NCBI RefSeq assembly: GCF_048544455.1
Contig: NC_133532.1
Location: 12,898,948 to 12,962,947, forward strand
Reading direction: 5' to 3'
Source: Silene latifolia
Lineage: Eukaryota > Streptophyta > Magnoliopsida > Caryophyllales > Caryophyllaceae
DNA length: 64,000 bases
Shown here: in pieces, positions 51,340 through 62,968 of the stretch
Numbering within the stretch: position 1 is the first letter of the stretch
How the letters are laid out: each line of letters opens with the position of its first letter
Made by a program: the position numbers and the translations under genes
The notes under the pieces: model-generated
Told to the model about the DNA's origin: nothing
The model's database searches: none
Seen by the model: the letters and a program-made list of their open reading frames with translations, nothing else

Positions 51340-52731
51340 CTAGTTCAATTTGAAGGAATTCTTATCCATAGAGCTCAAGGCCCTTAGTAGAAGATCAAAA
51401 GCTTGTGAACAAGCTCCAAATAAACATAAGTATGGGTTGCTCCACTTGAAGATGAAATTTGGCCAAGGAAGTTTGTCATATGTCCTCTCTTTCACCTTGT
51501 CCTTGGCACTAGAGCTTTCCCGATGCTTCAAGTAAATACATCCATGATTCTTGTTAAGATTAAGCATGAAGTGTGGTTCATTTTCATCCGGGGACTTCCA
51601 CTTACCAACTTCTTCTTCAATTTTGGTGATGATAGCATTTTGATTTTTCAATCCTCCCAAGGTGGAAGGAGAATTTTCATGACTTTGATGATCGGATACC
51701 ATGGGAGTTGAGATTATGGGTGCCAAATCTTCACAAGTAGCCTCACGAGCAATTTTCTCTTTGAGCTTTTTCACCAAATAACTCTTGTAAGACACTTTGG
51801 CTTTTTGGAGAAGATCTAACATATCCTCTTCAATGATCATTGGCTCCATGATAGGTGCCAAGTGGTCTTCATGAAGGATAAAGAAAGGACGTTCTTCTTC
51901 ATGATAGGGTATCTCAAATGTCTCAAGGATGGGCTCCTCAAGCAAGGTGATATTGTAGATCCCTCCTCTAGGTTCATCATCATTGTTATCATCTTCACGT
52001 AAATCATGAATGGGGGCTTTGTCTAGCTCTTTTTCCAACACCTCAACGTTCATATCAAAGGACACACCCTCATACTCACAAAGGTTAAGAACATTTGGTT
52101 TGCTCAACCTCATGTCTTCCTCATCAAACACAACACTCTCATAGTCACAAGAGCTCAAGGAATTTGGCTCCTCCCACTTCTCGTCTTCCATGTCAAAGGT
52201 TACTACTTCAAACTCGCATTCATGTTCAATATCCAAAGAATGGTTGTGAGTAATTGCTTGGAATTCTTTTAATTGGTCAATTTGAATCTCCAACTCCTCA
52301 CTTTGGATAGCGATGTTTTTAAGAACATCTCCTTCCTTTCGGCTTTCTTCTAGCATTTGTTTGAAGAAGTTTTGTTGGTCTCCCATCATTTGGAGGATCA
52401 TGTTTTGAATGGGTTCATTTCTTTGTTGTGGGTGGGTGTGAAAGTGGTTGTATTGTGGCATTTGAAGTTCATTGTGAAATGGGTATTGGGTGGGTGGTTG
52501 TTGTTGATATTGGGTGTGGAAATTTTGGTGGGAAAAATTGGGGTAGTGGTTAGGATTTTCGTTGTACAAATAATAAGGTAGGTTTGTGTTGACTTGCTTC
52601 TCAAACTCCCCATACCCATAGTCATACTCAAAAGATCCACCACATACTCCACAACACATGTCTTGAGTCATCATAACTAAGACAAGGAAACAACTACAAG
52701 CACGGAAACTACACAAAAACGGTAAGAACAA
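51340..52731 (-). CDS. LARD3 ORF A: gag-derived protein (start probably at 52674)
   Basis: A 463-codon open frame starting about 80 bp inside the primer site, the gag position. The first 19 residues (MFLPFLCSFRACSCFLVLV) are hydrophobic and may be untranslated; MMTQDMCCGVCGG (Met at 52674) is the likelier start. Residues about 50-110 are Asn/Gln/His/Pro-rich (NHYPNFSHQNFHTQYQQQPP), followed by MGDQQNFFKQMLEESRKEGD and a coiled-coil-like IAIQSEELEIQIDQLKE. This is reminiscent of the C-terminal part of Athila gag, but no zinc knuckle is present. The second half is very acidic with repeated SSCDYESVVFDEEDM / NLCEYEGVSFDMNVE blocks, then KVSYKSYLVKKLKEKIARE. Gag derivation is an inference from position and composition. 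Confidence 0.6.
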   Translation of the reverse strand: MFLPFLCSFRACSCFLVLVMMTQDMCCGVCGGSFEYDYGYGEFEKQVNTNLPYYLYNENPNHYPNFSHQNFHTQYQQQPPTQYPFHNELQMPQYNHFHTHPQQRNEPIQNMILQMMGDQQNFFKQMLEESRKEGDVLKNIAIQSEELEIQIDQLKEFQAITHNHSLDIEHECEFEVVTFDMEDEKWEEPNSLSSCDYESVVFDEEDMRLSKPNVLNLCEYEGVSFDMNVEVLEKELDKAPIHDLREDDNNDDEPRGGIYNITLLEEPILETFEIPYHEEERPFFILHEDHLAPIMEPMIIEEDMLDLLQKAKVSYKSYLVKKLKEKIAREATCEDLAPIISTPMVSDHQSHENSPSTLGGLKNQNAIITKIEEEVGKWKSPDENEPHFMLNLNKNHGCIYLKHRESSSAKDKVKERTYDKLPWPNFIFKWSNPYLCLFGACSQAFDLLLRALSSMDKNSFKLN

Positions 52732-52810
52732 TCATTGAGGAACAAGTTCCTCAAGGTTAAAGCAAAATCAAAATAGACAAACAAGTAAGAACTTAATCAC
52801 ATAGCACCAT

Positions 52811-52827
52811 CCCCGGCAACGGCGCCA
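52811..52827 (-). other. LARD3 primer-binding site (tRNA-Asp type)
   Basis: Reverse complement TGGCGCCGTTGCCGGGG, three bases from the LTR end (minus strand), as in Athila/Tat elements. Confidence 0.85.
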
Positions 52828-53883
52828 TTTTGATGGGAGTGTCGTCGTGGCTCTCAATCAAACACATTTATAATACTCAACAAACAACTAGTTAGCGGTA
52901 AGTCGAGGTCGATCCATGGGACGGTGTGCTTTGGGTTCTAAGTCTATCTATCTCAATTTATGCTAGTGTCACGATTTGTTTGGGTTTGTAGTTGTGTCTA
53001 GACTAATGCAAACAATAAGATAAAACAAGCAATAAAAGAAGGATGTAAACAAATGATTAAAAGTGCTAGGATATCATGGGGTCATAGGGGATTCATGGTG
53101 TTGAACATACAAACATGTTTACAAAGTTGCAAGCAATTAATGTTGTGGAGAAACCGAGTTGGGTTATATCTTACGGTTCTTAGGAAGAGTTGGGTCCCGG
53201 AGCCGAATCGATTAGATTGTACAACACCTACAAGTCGACTTACTTTCCTCCTATTCAACTTCTATGCATGGTCTAACAAGACTCGAGTTGGTTTATATCT
53301 TACAAGTCAAGTTGAGTAGATAAGAGATGGTTGTAAATGCAAGGATTCATAGGCTTAGCATTTCATCAAACATAACATGTGCATAAAGTTGACAACACAA
53401 CAAGCAAGCAATTTAATCATGTGAACATATTAGATTAAGCATGAATCAATCCCATGTTGGTTTTCCCTAATTACCCATTAATCCTAGCTAAAGAAACTAC
53501 TCACTCATTATCATGGAAAACATGTCATTAATGGTGTCAATCATCACAACAAGTATAAACATGATAATAGAATGAAGAAATAAACAATAAAGAGTAAAGA
53601 GTAAAGGATTTATACCAAACTTGAGATCCAAATAATAAAGCAAAGAATAATAGAAGAAACTTGATTGATTGATGGAAGGTTGTCAATCTCCCAATAATAA
53701 CCCAATAATCTTCAATTACCCAATAATAAACTTGAATAATAAATTTGAACAATAATTAAGGAGAGATTAATGTGTAATTTGTGGAATGATTAAAGAGTAA
53801 TCTATTCTAATCTACTCCTAATCTAATCTAAAGAAGGATTTTCTAGCTAAAAAGAACATAAAAAGGATTATTACAAATGGGGT

Positions 53884-53890
53884 ATTTATA
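53884..53890 (-). promoter_or_regulatory. TATA box of the LARD3 5' LTR
   Basis: TATAAAT on the minus strand, downstream of the AATCCG palindromes; the same sequence lies at 46323-46329 in the other LTR. Confidence 0.55.
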
Positions 53891-54029
53891 GTGGAAATTA
53901 GGGAGGATGCATTAGGGTTAACTAAGGGCTAAACTAGTAATTACACTTTTGAGATTTGAGCAGGGAGACTCCGGGATTGTCCGAGAGAAGGGCTTCTCTT
54001 ATCGTTGCTAGAAGAATGAAAACGTGCTG

Positions 54030-54200
54030 TGCTACAATCCGTGCGGATGGGAGTCGGGACGGCCGGCTCGTAAGGCAATCCGAGCGGATTGTGGGAATCC
54101 GGACGGATTCTCGTGGGGCAATCCGAGCGGATTAGAGAGCGGGACGCTCGGATTGTGGTGATGAGACGGGCGGATTTGAGATAATCCGTTCGGATTGTTC
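54030..54200 (-). promoter_or_regulatory. AATCCGnnCGGATT cluster in the LARD3 5' LTR
   Basis: Contains AATCCGTGCGGAT, AATCCGAGCGGATT, AATCCGGACGGATT, CGCTCGGATT and AATCCGTTCGGATT within 170 bp. This is the only segment where the two LTRs differ strongly. Confidence 0.5.
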
Positions 54201-54506
54201 TTCAAAGCGATGGTTCTTCTTCGTTTCTTCCCTTTTTGCTCATTTCCATTTTATTCTTTCGAGATTGGTCTTTAGTCCTTGCTTCCTCTTCATACTAGTC
54301 CATCTATTATCGTCAAGTAGCTTCCAAATATGCATGAAAGGACGGGAATTTCCGCCTCATTTATCTCCTTTTCTACAAAACATATAAAATGCGATAGAAA
54401 AGCAAATAGGAAGGTTTTGACGGATAAAATGGCCATGAAGTGCTATAATGGTATGCAAAATAGGCTCAATTAGGGGACTAAATGTGCGCAAATAATGGTC
54501 ACATCA

Positions 54507-55382
<876 letters not shown>

Positions 55383-55445
55383 ATGCCGCCAAAGAGAACA
55401 ACATTGTATGCCAGGGTAGAGAATATGAGTATTGATGAGATCGTT
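55383..55445 (+). pseudogene. Start of gypsy gag, cut by the copia element
   Basis: ATG at 55383 opens MPPKRTTLYARVENMSIDEI, a gag-like N-terminus, in the right place after the leader. After 21 codons it is interrupted at TCGTT by the TGAAAG end of the copia element. The rest of gag-pol should resume after that element, outside the window. Confidence 0.6.
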
Positions 55446-56768
55446 TGAAAGAAATGTAGATCTATATATATACTAACATACTCATATATGTCGAAATTAA
55501 TTTGTCATAAAATTAAATGTGGATTTTATGCATGCAAACATTAATAAAATAAGATAAGAAAACATTTTCTCACCATAAAGATTTCGGTCATAATGGGCAC
55601 TAACAAGATCTCCTTCTTGTTAGTTCTTGAGCTTTCCATTAATGGATGAACATTCTTGACTTCAAATTAGAAGCCCTCCAATTAGTAGCACCCAAGACAA
55701 TCCCTTAATCCCACAAATAAACATGTACTAGATGTTTGTATTGTAGTTTACCTTAAAATCTATTACTAATACTCATATACTACTTCTAGTAATCTTAGTA
55801 ATTTATATGAACAATTTAGATTAAAATCTCATCCTTTTTGATGAAGATGGAAGAGAGAGAAGAGAGGAAATTCTACATGAACATATTGCATGTATTATGA
55901 ATGGTAGAGTGTGATGAAAATTAAAAGAACAAAAGCACTCCACAAGTATTGAGGCCACACGGTTTGGGTGAGCCAAAAGGACCAATATATTGTCCTTCAC
56001 TTTTCATTTTGTTCTTTTCTATACCTTAGGCTTGTAAGGCTAGTAGTAGGTAGGCATCATTATGTTTATTTTATCAAATAAAATAAAACAACCAAAACCC
56101 ACTAACACACCCACTATTTTCGGTCCATTATGTATAAAATGGACTACCATTTTATTTTTGTCAATTTGTCATTTGTCACACAATATGTCACATGTAGTAT
56201 GATACATGTTACTAATTAATTAAATGCATATTTATCACATAAATATCATTTTATAAATTAATTAAATTACATTCAACAAATTGACTAGTGATGCTTGATC
56301 ACTTAAATAAAATGGGTCATATAGTTATAATTCACAACTTCTTGTAATTATAATTAACCATTCATTCTTATCTTTATTGTTTCTCAAACAATAAATAATT
56401 TTAGCAACAAAGCATTTTATTACTAAAATAAATCTTATTTAATCCCATTACAATAAGATATCAATATTCTCTTTCTCACAAATCGAATTGTTCAATTTTA
56501 AGGAATTAATTAATATGTATCGGTATACAACTAATTAACCTTTTCAATTAAGGGAATCGTCCTTTAGGTGTGACCTCAAGGGATCAACTGATCACCACCG
56601 TCGCACGACAGTAATGTCAAACTCTAGCCAGCCAATCATTACCGATATGTGTGGACCAGTTGACTATATATATGTAATGTATCATCCCTTCCGTATTCTT
56701 GAAATGAGATTTAATAATGATATTTAAATCATGTGATCGCACTATTGTTGAGGACACATTTCCCAACA
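55446..56768 (-). repeat. Copia element 3' LTR
   Basis: 1323 bp. Related to the LTRs at 1-751 and 926-2228. Confidence 0.9.
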
Positions 56769-58269
56769 ATCTCCCACTTGTCCTCGACAAGTGTGCGTCA
56801 CCAATTCTCTTGTCCTATTACTATCTCCCACTCAATGCAAGGTGTCTTTCGGGTCGTACTTGCAAGTGATCATATCGAGAGTGGTTTCCTCGATCCGGAG
56901 AATAAGCGATTGACCGGATTTATCCACACGGATACCTTCCGAGCGTGGCCACGCATTTCGATTCATTACTCCTCGAGTGGCCCCGAGATATTGTTATAAC
57001 CCTGACAAGGGGGTGGACAATTCCTATCGCACTCATTCCCTTCGACTAGCCATAGCCATCATAACCCAAAATATGCCCATTTGACCCCATTTACGAAGGT
57101 CGTAGTAACACAAATCAAAGTTAATCGAAACTGTGCCATCTTAGGCGAATAGTCTTTAGTCAAAAGAATCGACTCATTAGAATACTATAGTAGCTCTCGC
57201 CACGACCAGGCTATATAAATTGCCAGAACTCTATAAGCGGTCATAAGGCCCGACAAAGTGTTCCTAACAGTCTGCCTATGTGATCGACTAGTCATCTCAC
57301 ATGACTGTATGGCACTTGAACTTGCCATCAATCGCATCACACTCTAGTCACTTCGAGACGTCACCTCATACAAGTAACTATGGGCAAATACCATGCTAAT
57401 CCGTGTTCACTTTAACGGGGTTCAATTGTCTCTACAACCCGTTTGGATGTAACCAGGTATAATAAAAGAGTTTTAAAGTAAAACTCGAACGACAAATGCG
57501 ATTATCACATATCAATAGTCAATGCCTGATTACTATTTTATGTTTTATAATCTAATTTGATCTTGCATGTAGTTGTTCATTTCAATTCAATTGAAATGAT
57601 ATGACTTATCATGTTAAGCCTACGAGAAGGCTTTGGTTAGTAGGTTTTATCAACTTCTTGTACCATACTCAACCTTACTACATACTTGTTTTCCTTTGTA
57701 ATGTATACATTTGCATTACAAAACTTTATGAGTACGTGTCGAGATCCAATCAAGACATAGGTCCTCTAGCCTAAGAATAGCTCCCACTGTTTTCACAGTG
57801 TGCGGGACTCATCCTGCTGCACATCTCATGATTGCAAGTGTACTCAATTTCCGTTATAAATATCTCTCATTGTTCTTTATTGCCTAGAACGATTCTAGAA
57901 AATCTACTTCTTAATTAACATAGCCACAATGGTATCTTAACCATCCTTATGTGTTTTGATTATGGTTTTTGTCGGAAACCATGCGCAATCGCAATTGTCA
58001 ATTGTCACTTGTGTAACACCCTTACACAAAATTGCATCATAAACACTTTGCTTTACTTCCTTAATGCTTCTGCAAGCACTTAAGGGTAATCTTTATAGCT
58101 TGCTTGGTAAAGATTACTTAAATTCGATTTTGAAAACAATTCATCATACTCAAAGCATATGAAGTGTCATACATCATTTCTTTTTAATTGATCCGGCAGC
58201 GGAAGCAAATGGAATCAATCAAATATGTTCAATTTAATTGAACTAGTCATGAATCTTATCAACATAAGA
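56769..58269 (-). other. Copia element: 3' internal non-coding region
   Basis: Begins with ATCTCCCACTTGTCC as in the deleted element at 752. It contains GC-richer stretches such as GAGTGGCCCCGAGATATTG (about 56968) that I recall from other plant copia elements, so possibly conserved; not confirmed. No ORF; RNase H could not be recognised. Confidence 0.4.
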
Positions 58270-58600
58270 CTTCTTATTGACACTAAAATCATATGGATTT
58301 ATCTTCATAAATCCGTATATTAAAGATGTATCATAATACTCCAAAAGTCTTAAATCGTTCTCAATGATCAATATGTCATCCACATATCGGACTAATTAAA
58401 AAAAAAATTCCGTAACTCCCACTAAACTCCATGTATAAACACAACTTCTCGACTTATCGAGAAATGTTTTATCACATGATCAAAATGTTGATTCCAACTC
58501 ATTGATGTCCTACTTAAGATCCTCTCTTAAGTTTCACATTATCTTAGGATTGCAAGAATCTATAAAACTTATGACATGTATTGAATACATTCCTTCTATT
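58270..58600 (-). pseudogene. Copia reverse transcriptase remnant
   Basis: On the minus strand the block SWNQHFDHVIKHF (about 58500-58462) and, after frame breaks, YVDDILIIEND (58386-58354) are visible. YVDD is the catalytic motif of copia RT, and ASRSWN-RFD is the usual upstream block. Downstream, SYVDKIHD (58276-58253) recalls the family's Y-D-K-L block. Stops and shifts separate the pieces. Confidence 0.65.
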
Positions 58601-58969
58601 GAAGAAGTGGGTTTTAGATTCACTTGCTGTGTATTTCATAACCTCATAATGAAACACAATCCCTAAGAAGATCCAAATAGACTTAAGCATTTCAATTAGT
58701 GCAAAACCCTTTGCAACCAATCTTGCTATGAAATATCACTTTATTAGTGCAAAACCCTTTGTCACTAATCAAGCATTTTATTTCGGATTTTCATGGCTCT
58801 AAGCCTTGTATTGAGTTGTGACTTAAACACTCTTATGTAAGTCATATGTTCATTAATTTCTAGAAGTAATCAACTTGAATCAAACAATTTCTTTTGTAAG
58901 TTATAAGCTCTTTACTTTCTTAAAAGTAGCATGAATTCATCATTTTTAACAAGTGACGAATTTAACCTC

Positions 58970-59236
58970 CTAGGTTTGCAAGAAACAATGTCTTACACAA
59001 AACGTCTCATGTAGCCAAGAAAGACCAGTTTCTTGCGACATAACATTCTCTGTGGCATTCTTTGTGGCTCTTGAATAATTTCTCCCACTCTGTCTTCTAA
59101 AAATAAACTTGTATTTTAGAAAAACAGTTTCACGAGCCGCAAACCCGTCGTACTCGTGATAATTGAAGGGGAAAAATGAGCATTTGTTTCTTTGTGAAAA
59201 CTTACAAATATGGCACATTACCATTTCATATCTCAT
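58970..59236 (-). pseudogene. Copia integrase C-terminal / pre-RT remnant
   Basis: An 88-codon frame with AARETVFLKYKFIFRRQSGR, matching the ARxxxFLExEF-RxSGR block that follows the integrase core in plant copia polyproteins. It lies about 400 bp upstream (minus strand) of the RT remnant, in the right order. Confidence 0.6.
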
Positions 59237-60149
59237 ATGATTTAGTGGAAAATAAATTAGACAAAAATGATAAAATCCCCAAAAGGATCAAGTAACTCAA
59301 AGTAACTTGATTGAAGTCCAAACCATATCAAATAGCGTTTGATTTCTTATCCAACCACACATTATTCCATAATGCGTGCTAAGAGAGATTAATTTGTGAT
59401 ACTATATCACAATTAATTTGGCTTATATCAAAGTCTTCACTTTGATAATCCCATCACGACAAAATCGTAATTCCTTGAATTCTTTGAAATTCTTCAAAGA
59501 TTTCTCTATTTACCTTATTAAGTGAACATATTAGTGTCAACTTAAATCGTTGGTAAAAGATAATGATCAACCTATTTTGGATTGATGATTTACAACCTCG
59601 ATCTCCTTTTCAACCAAAAGGCACGAGACATCTTGCTTTGAATACAAGATACGCATATACCATTAACAATCTAATGGTTTCAAGAGTACTCGATAACTCT
59701 TTGCGTTCATCATTCCAAAATTTAAGATTTAATCTTGGGTTACCAGTTTAAATCTTACATCATCTACATGATATATCATTCTAGTTTGGTTTAGAATATA
59801 ATCACCTTGATAATGGGCTAGCCATACATCAAATCGTGGTGTATAGGGTCACAAAAGTGAAAACCTCTTTTGTATCTTAACAAGTTTATATTCTTATTTA
59901 GAGTTTATGCACTTAATAGTCACAATTAAGTACAACTTTAAATCCAAAAACTAGATTGAGTACACAATTACTCTATCTCTCGACATTATTGTCGCTAGTC
60001 GTCATATTCTTATCATCCCATGTATCAAACATAATGATGAAAACCACCACCGGTTTCTAATATTGACGAAGTAGTACTAGCAAAATTTATGTTTAATCAA
60101 ATAAACATTTAAAGAAGAAGGTCCTATTAGATGTCCCACAACTAACTTG

Positions 60150-60220
60150 TCGATTCTTCAATAATTTGGGGTAGTTTCCTTTCTCGTGTCCAACATTTAA
60201 GACAATGGAAACTTTATCGG
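60150..60220 (-). pseudogene. Possible copia gag zinc-knuckle remnant
   Basis: The minus strand reads VGHEKGNYPKLLKNRQ, resembling the GHxKxxCPK part of a CCHC knuckle with the last Cys changed to Tyr. It lies between the leader and the integrase remnant, as expected for gag. Confidence 0.35.
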
Positions 60221-60849
60221 TCGGGATTGATAGGTTTAGTATCGTCATTCTCAACAACTTTACCTTTAACATAACCTTGTATCAATTCCATTCTAATTTT
60301 ACTTCTTTAACCTCGTCCTCATCTTAACGGTTTAAGAGAATGCTCCCACTCATTTCAATGAGTCTTTGCTTTGAGAAGCAAAATTGAATTTATGAAGATT
60401 ACTCTTCATTTGTTCGTTTTAATCTTAAAACTTTCATTGAAGTGGTTGCGTCATTTTGGTCAATTACGAATTCTGAAAATCTAATCACCAAAACAATTTA
60501 TCGCTTCAAGGTACTTAATTCAATTAAGTATATGAAACATAATCCATTGTAAGTAGAAGTGTTAGTCAAGAATCAAAAACCTGTTTGATAATGAATAACT
60601 TTAATCTATACTCTTTACAAGAGATCCTTAGCAATGGTTCGTATGAGGTTTTAGAAGCAAATTCATATTTGTCTTTAGTTACGATGTTATAATGGAGATT
60701 TGAGTCAAGATCGAAATGATATCGTATATGAATTGTGGTAAAGAAATAGAACAATATGATAACGGAATAGAGGAAAACAAAACATTCATCGTTATATTAA
60801 TACTTGTAAACAAGTATAGCATTTACATAGTGACCTCTATCCAACTATG
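60221..60849 (-). other. Copia element: decayed gag-proximal region
   Basis: No recognisable frame. Presumably eroded gag. Confidence 0.35.
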
Positions 60850-61165
60850 ATAAATGATTCCAAGATCCAAATTCATATTAACTTGGGCACGGGGTAGCCG
60901 ATGAAACCCTTATCAATATAACTCGGTGGATTAACTCTTTAATCGATTCTACTTTTAGAACTCTCGGTCGATAAAATTACTCTAATATTTATCTATAGCC
61001 CAAAACACATCAACAAGGGCACGGGGTAGCCGATGAAACCCTTATCAATTACTTTTGTTGAGTTCAATCCAAATTTCGAATAAATGTGTCCATTATCCAA
61101 ACCCACATTAACTTAGGCACGGGGTAGCCGATGAAACCCTCATCAACATGAATTCGGTGGATAGA
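60850..61165 (-). repeat. Three imperfect tandem repeats in the copia leader
   Basis: GGCACGGGGTAGCCGATGAA is present at about 60886, 61018 and 61117, each followed by ACCC-T-ATCAA and a GGTGGAT-type block. Unit length about 100-130 bp. Confidence 0.7.
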
Positions 61166-62953
61166 CATTTATCACCCACTTCCCCTACGTAACAAGGTTT
61201 GTACCGGCCGAGTGCACTCCCTCGCGAAATAGGTTTTCATGGTTTCTACTATTTGGTAAGGCTATGTCTCAATTAATTGTTTTAGCGAGAGGTCATGTCA
61301 ATTTATTATCTATCACGTTTTAAGTGAACTAAAGCGGTGAACTACGATAATTCTAATTGACACGGTCTATAAACTCGATAAAAGAAAATGCATGTTTTAG
61401 TTATGGCGATTTAGCGATGCATGTGACATAAAATAAAATGCAAGCATAAAAATAAATAAATCCTAGTATGGCCTTTCCTAAAATAGAAAAACTATTTAAC
61501 TATTACATATTCGGAAACCAACTCCATTGGTCCCTTGAACTTCGGTTGTGGCACGCATCTCGAGGTAACACCGTCTTTATGTATCGCCATTCTTGAAGAA
61601 ATCCGTCTTTGGGAACTCCGGAATGAATAAAATTACATAATAAATTACATAATTTCCTATTATACATTTGTAACTAAAATAAAATAAATCTATTAAATTA
61701 CAAAACGGTGACACGAGATCACAATAAAATTACAACCGAATCGATATTCCCATACATTTCGGGAAATACCAATTAAAATCTAAGGCCATACTAAGTAAAA
61801 TTACATAATTCAAAAATTACATAAATTAAAATTATGACAATCATAAAGAAAATGCAGCATTATAATATGTATGAACATGCTCAATTTTATGCTAAATCGC
61901 CTTTTAATTAGCCAATATCGTATATTACTCGGTTTTTACGGATTTGCGTGATTTCAACATTTTGTAATCACAAAAATACATAAACTCATATTTATGCATA
62001 AGTTATTTACCCTAACCTCTTAGGACTCAAAATATAGTCTTCACTAATAATTTGACCATAATTAACTCATATTTATAAAATTGTTCATAAATGGACCAAA
62101 AATTACAAAAATAAGCTATTAAACTTCAAATAAATCACAAAATTGCAAATAAATTCAAAATTTGAAATTTAAACTCATGAACATTCTGGAAAATTTCCAT
62201 GACACTCATAATGTTCAAAATCTTAGGTTAAAAATTTCGAAATTTTTCCGGAAAAACAATGTTGCGGTTTATCGATTTTTAATAAAATAATCATAAAAAC
62301 ATGGAAAAATTATTTTCATTAACTTTTCAACTTTAGATCTGAAAAAGATAATAAACGCAACATTAGACGTTTTTCCTAAGTCATAGATTATGTTTTATTA
62401 ATTTTCCACTAATAATGTCACTATTTATGCTATTTTTCTTCAAAAATTCATAAATCATGCAAAAAGACTTCTTTATAGCCAATTATTTTACACACATCTT
62501 GTAAAATTGCATGTGACAACATATTAATTTTCTATGACCAGATTCGAAATTTAACTCATATTAACCTATTTTTCACTTAAATCCGAATTTAATAATGAAA
62601 AATTCATTTTTCGAGCATAACAAGTCCAAAAATTATGAAAATTTACAGGTTATCTCAAAATAATATGTATGACAACATATCCAAAAACCAAGTGAAAATT
62701 CGAAGTATAGCTAATTTTAGACCAAAAATGACATTTTTACTCATAAAATCACATTTAAATGCCATTATTGTAAATTATGAACAATAAAAATCCGAAAAAT
62801 TAACCAAAATATCCTAAAACATTTTAGGACCAGAAATATTAACATGCATAGATTGATTTCGTGATATCTCATAATAACACAAATTTTACAAGTTTTATTT
62901 GTTATTCTTATAACTCGGAAAAACTTTTAACCGATTTGCATGCAAACAACCGT
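61166..62953 (-). other. Copia element leader / gag upstream region
   Basis: Non-coding with CCGGCCGAGTGCACTCCC near 61206. A short open stretch on the minus strand (ATG near 61591: MAIHKDGVTSRCVPQPKFKG) has no recognised domain. The rest is AT-rich up to the primer site. Confidence 0.4.
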
Positions 62954-62966
62954 GGCTCTGATACCG
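62954..62966 (-). other. Copia primer-binding site (tRNA-iMet type)
   Basis: Reverse complement of TGGCTCTGATACC gives GGTATCAGAGCCA, two bases from the LTR end at 62969. Confidence 0.75.
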
Positions 62967-62968
62967 AT

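Larger units (their letters stand above)
45266..54506 (-). mobile_element. LARD3: Athila-like non-autonomous LTR element with two open frames
   Basis: LTRs at 45266-46943 and 52831-54506, with TSD GGGCT on both sides (45261-45265, 54507-54511). The primer site (reverse complement TGGCGCCGTTGCCGGGG at 52811-52827) is that of tRNA-Asp, used by Athila/Tat gypsy elements. The purine tract reads TTTGGGGATATT next to 46944. The interior (5.9 kb) has ORF A at the gag position and ORF B downstream, and no protease, RT, RNase H or integrase. LTRs differ at only two sites over about 1.5 kb, plus a cluster of changes in the AATCCG region. Confidence 0.92.
52831..54506 (-). repeat. LARD3 5' LTR
   Basis: 1676 bp. 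On the minus strand the AATCCG cluster (54200-54030) is followed by ACTATAAATACCCC (TATA box at 53884-53890) about 140 bp downstream, the likely promoter of the element. Confidence 0.92.

Noticed and set aside
45488..53319. Identical 88-aa ORFs in both LARD3 LTRs
   Set aside because: LTR sequence repeated because the LTRs are; no domain or coding bias.
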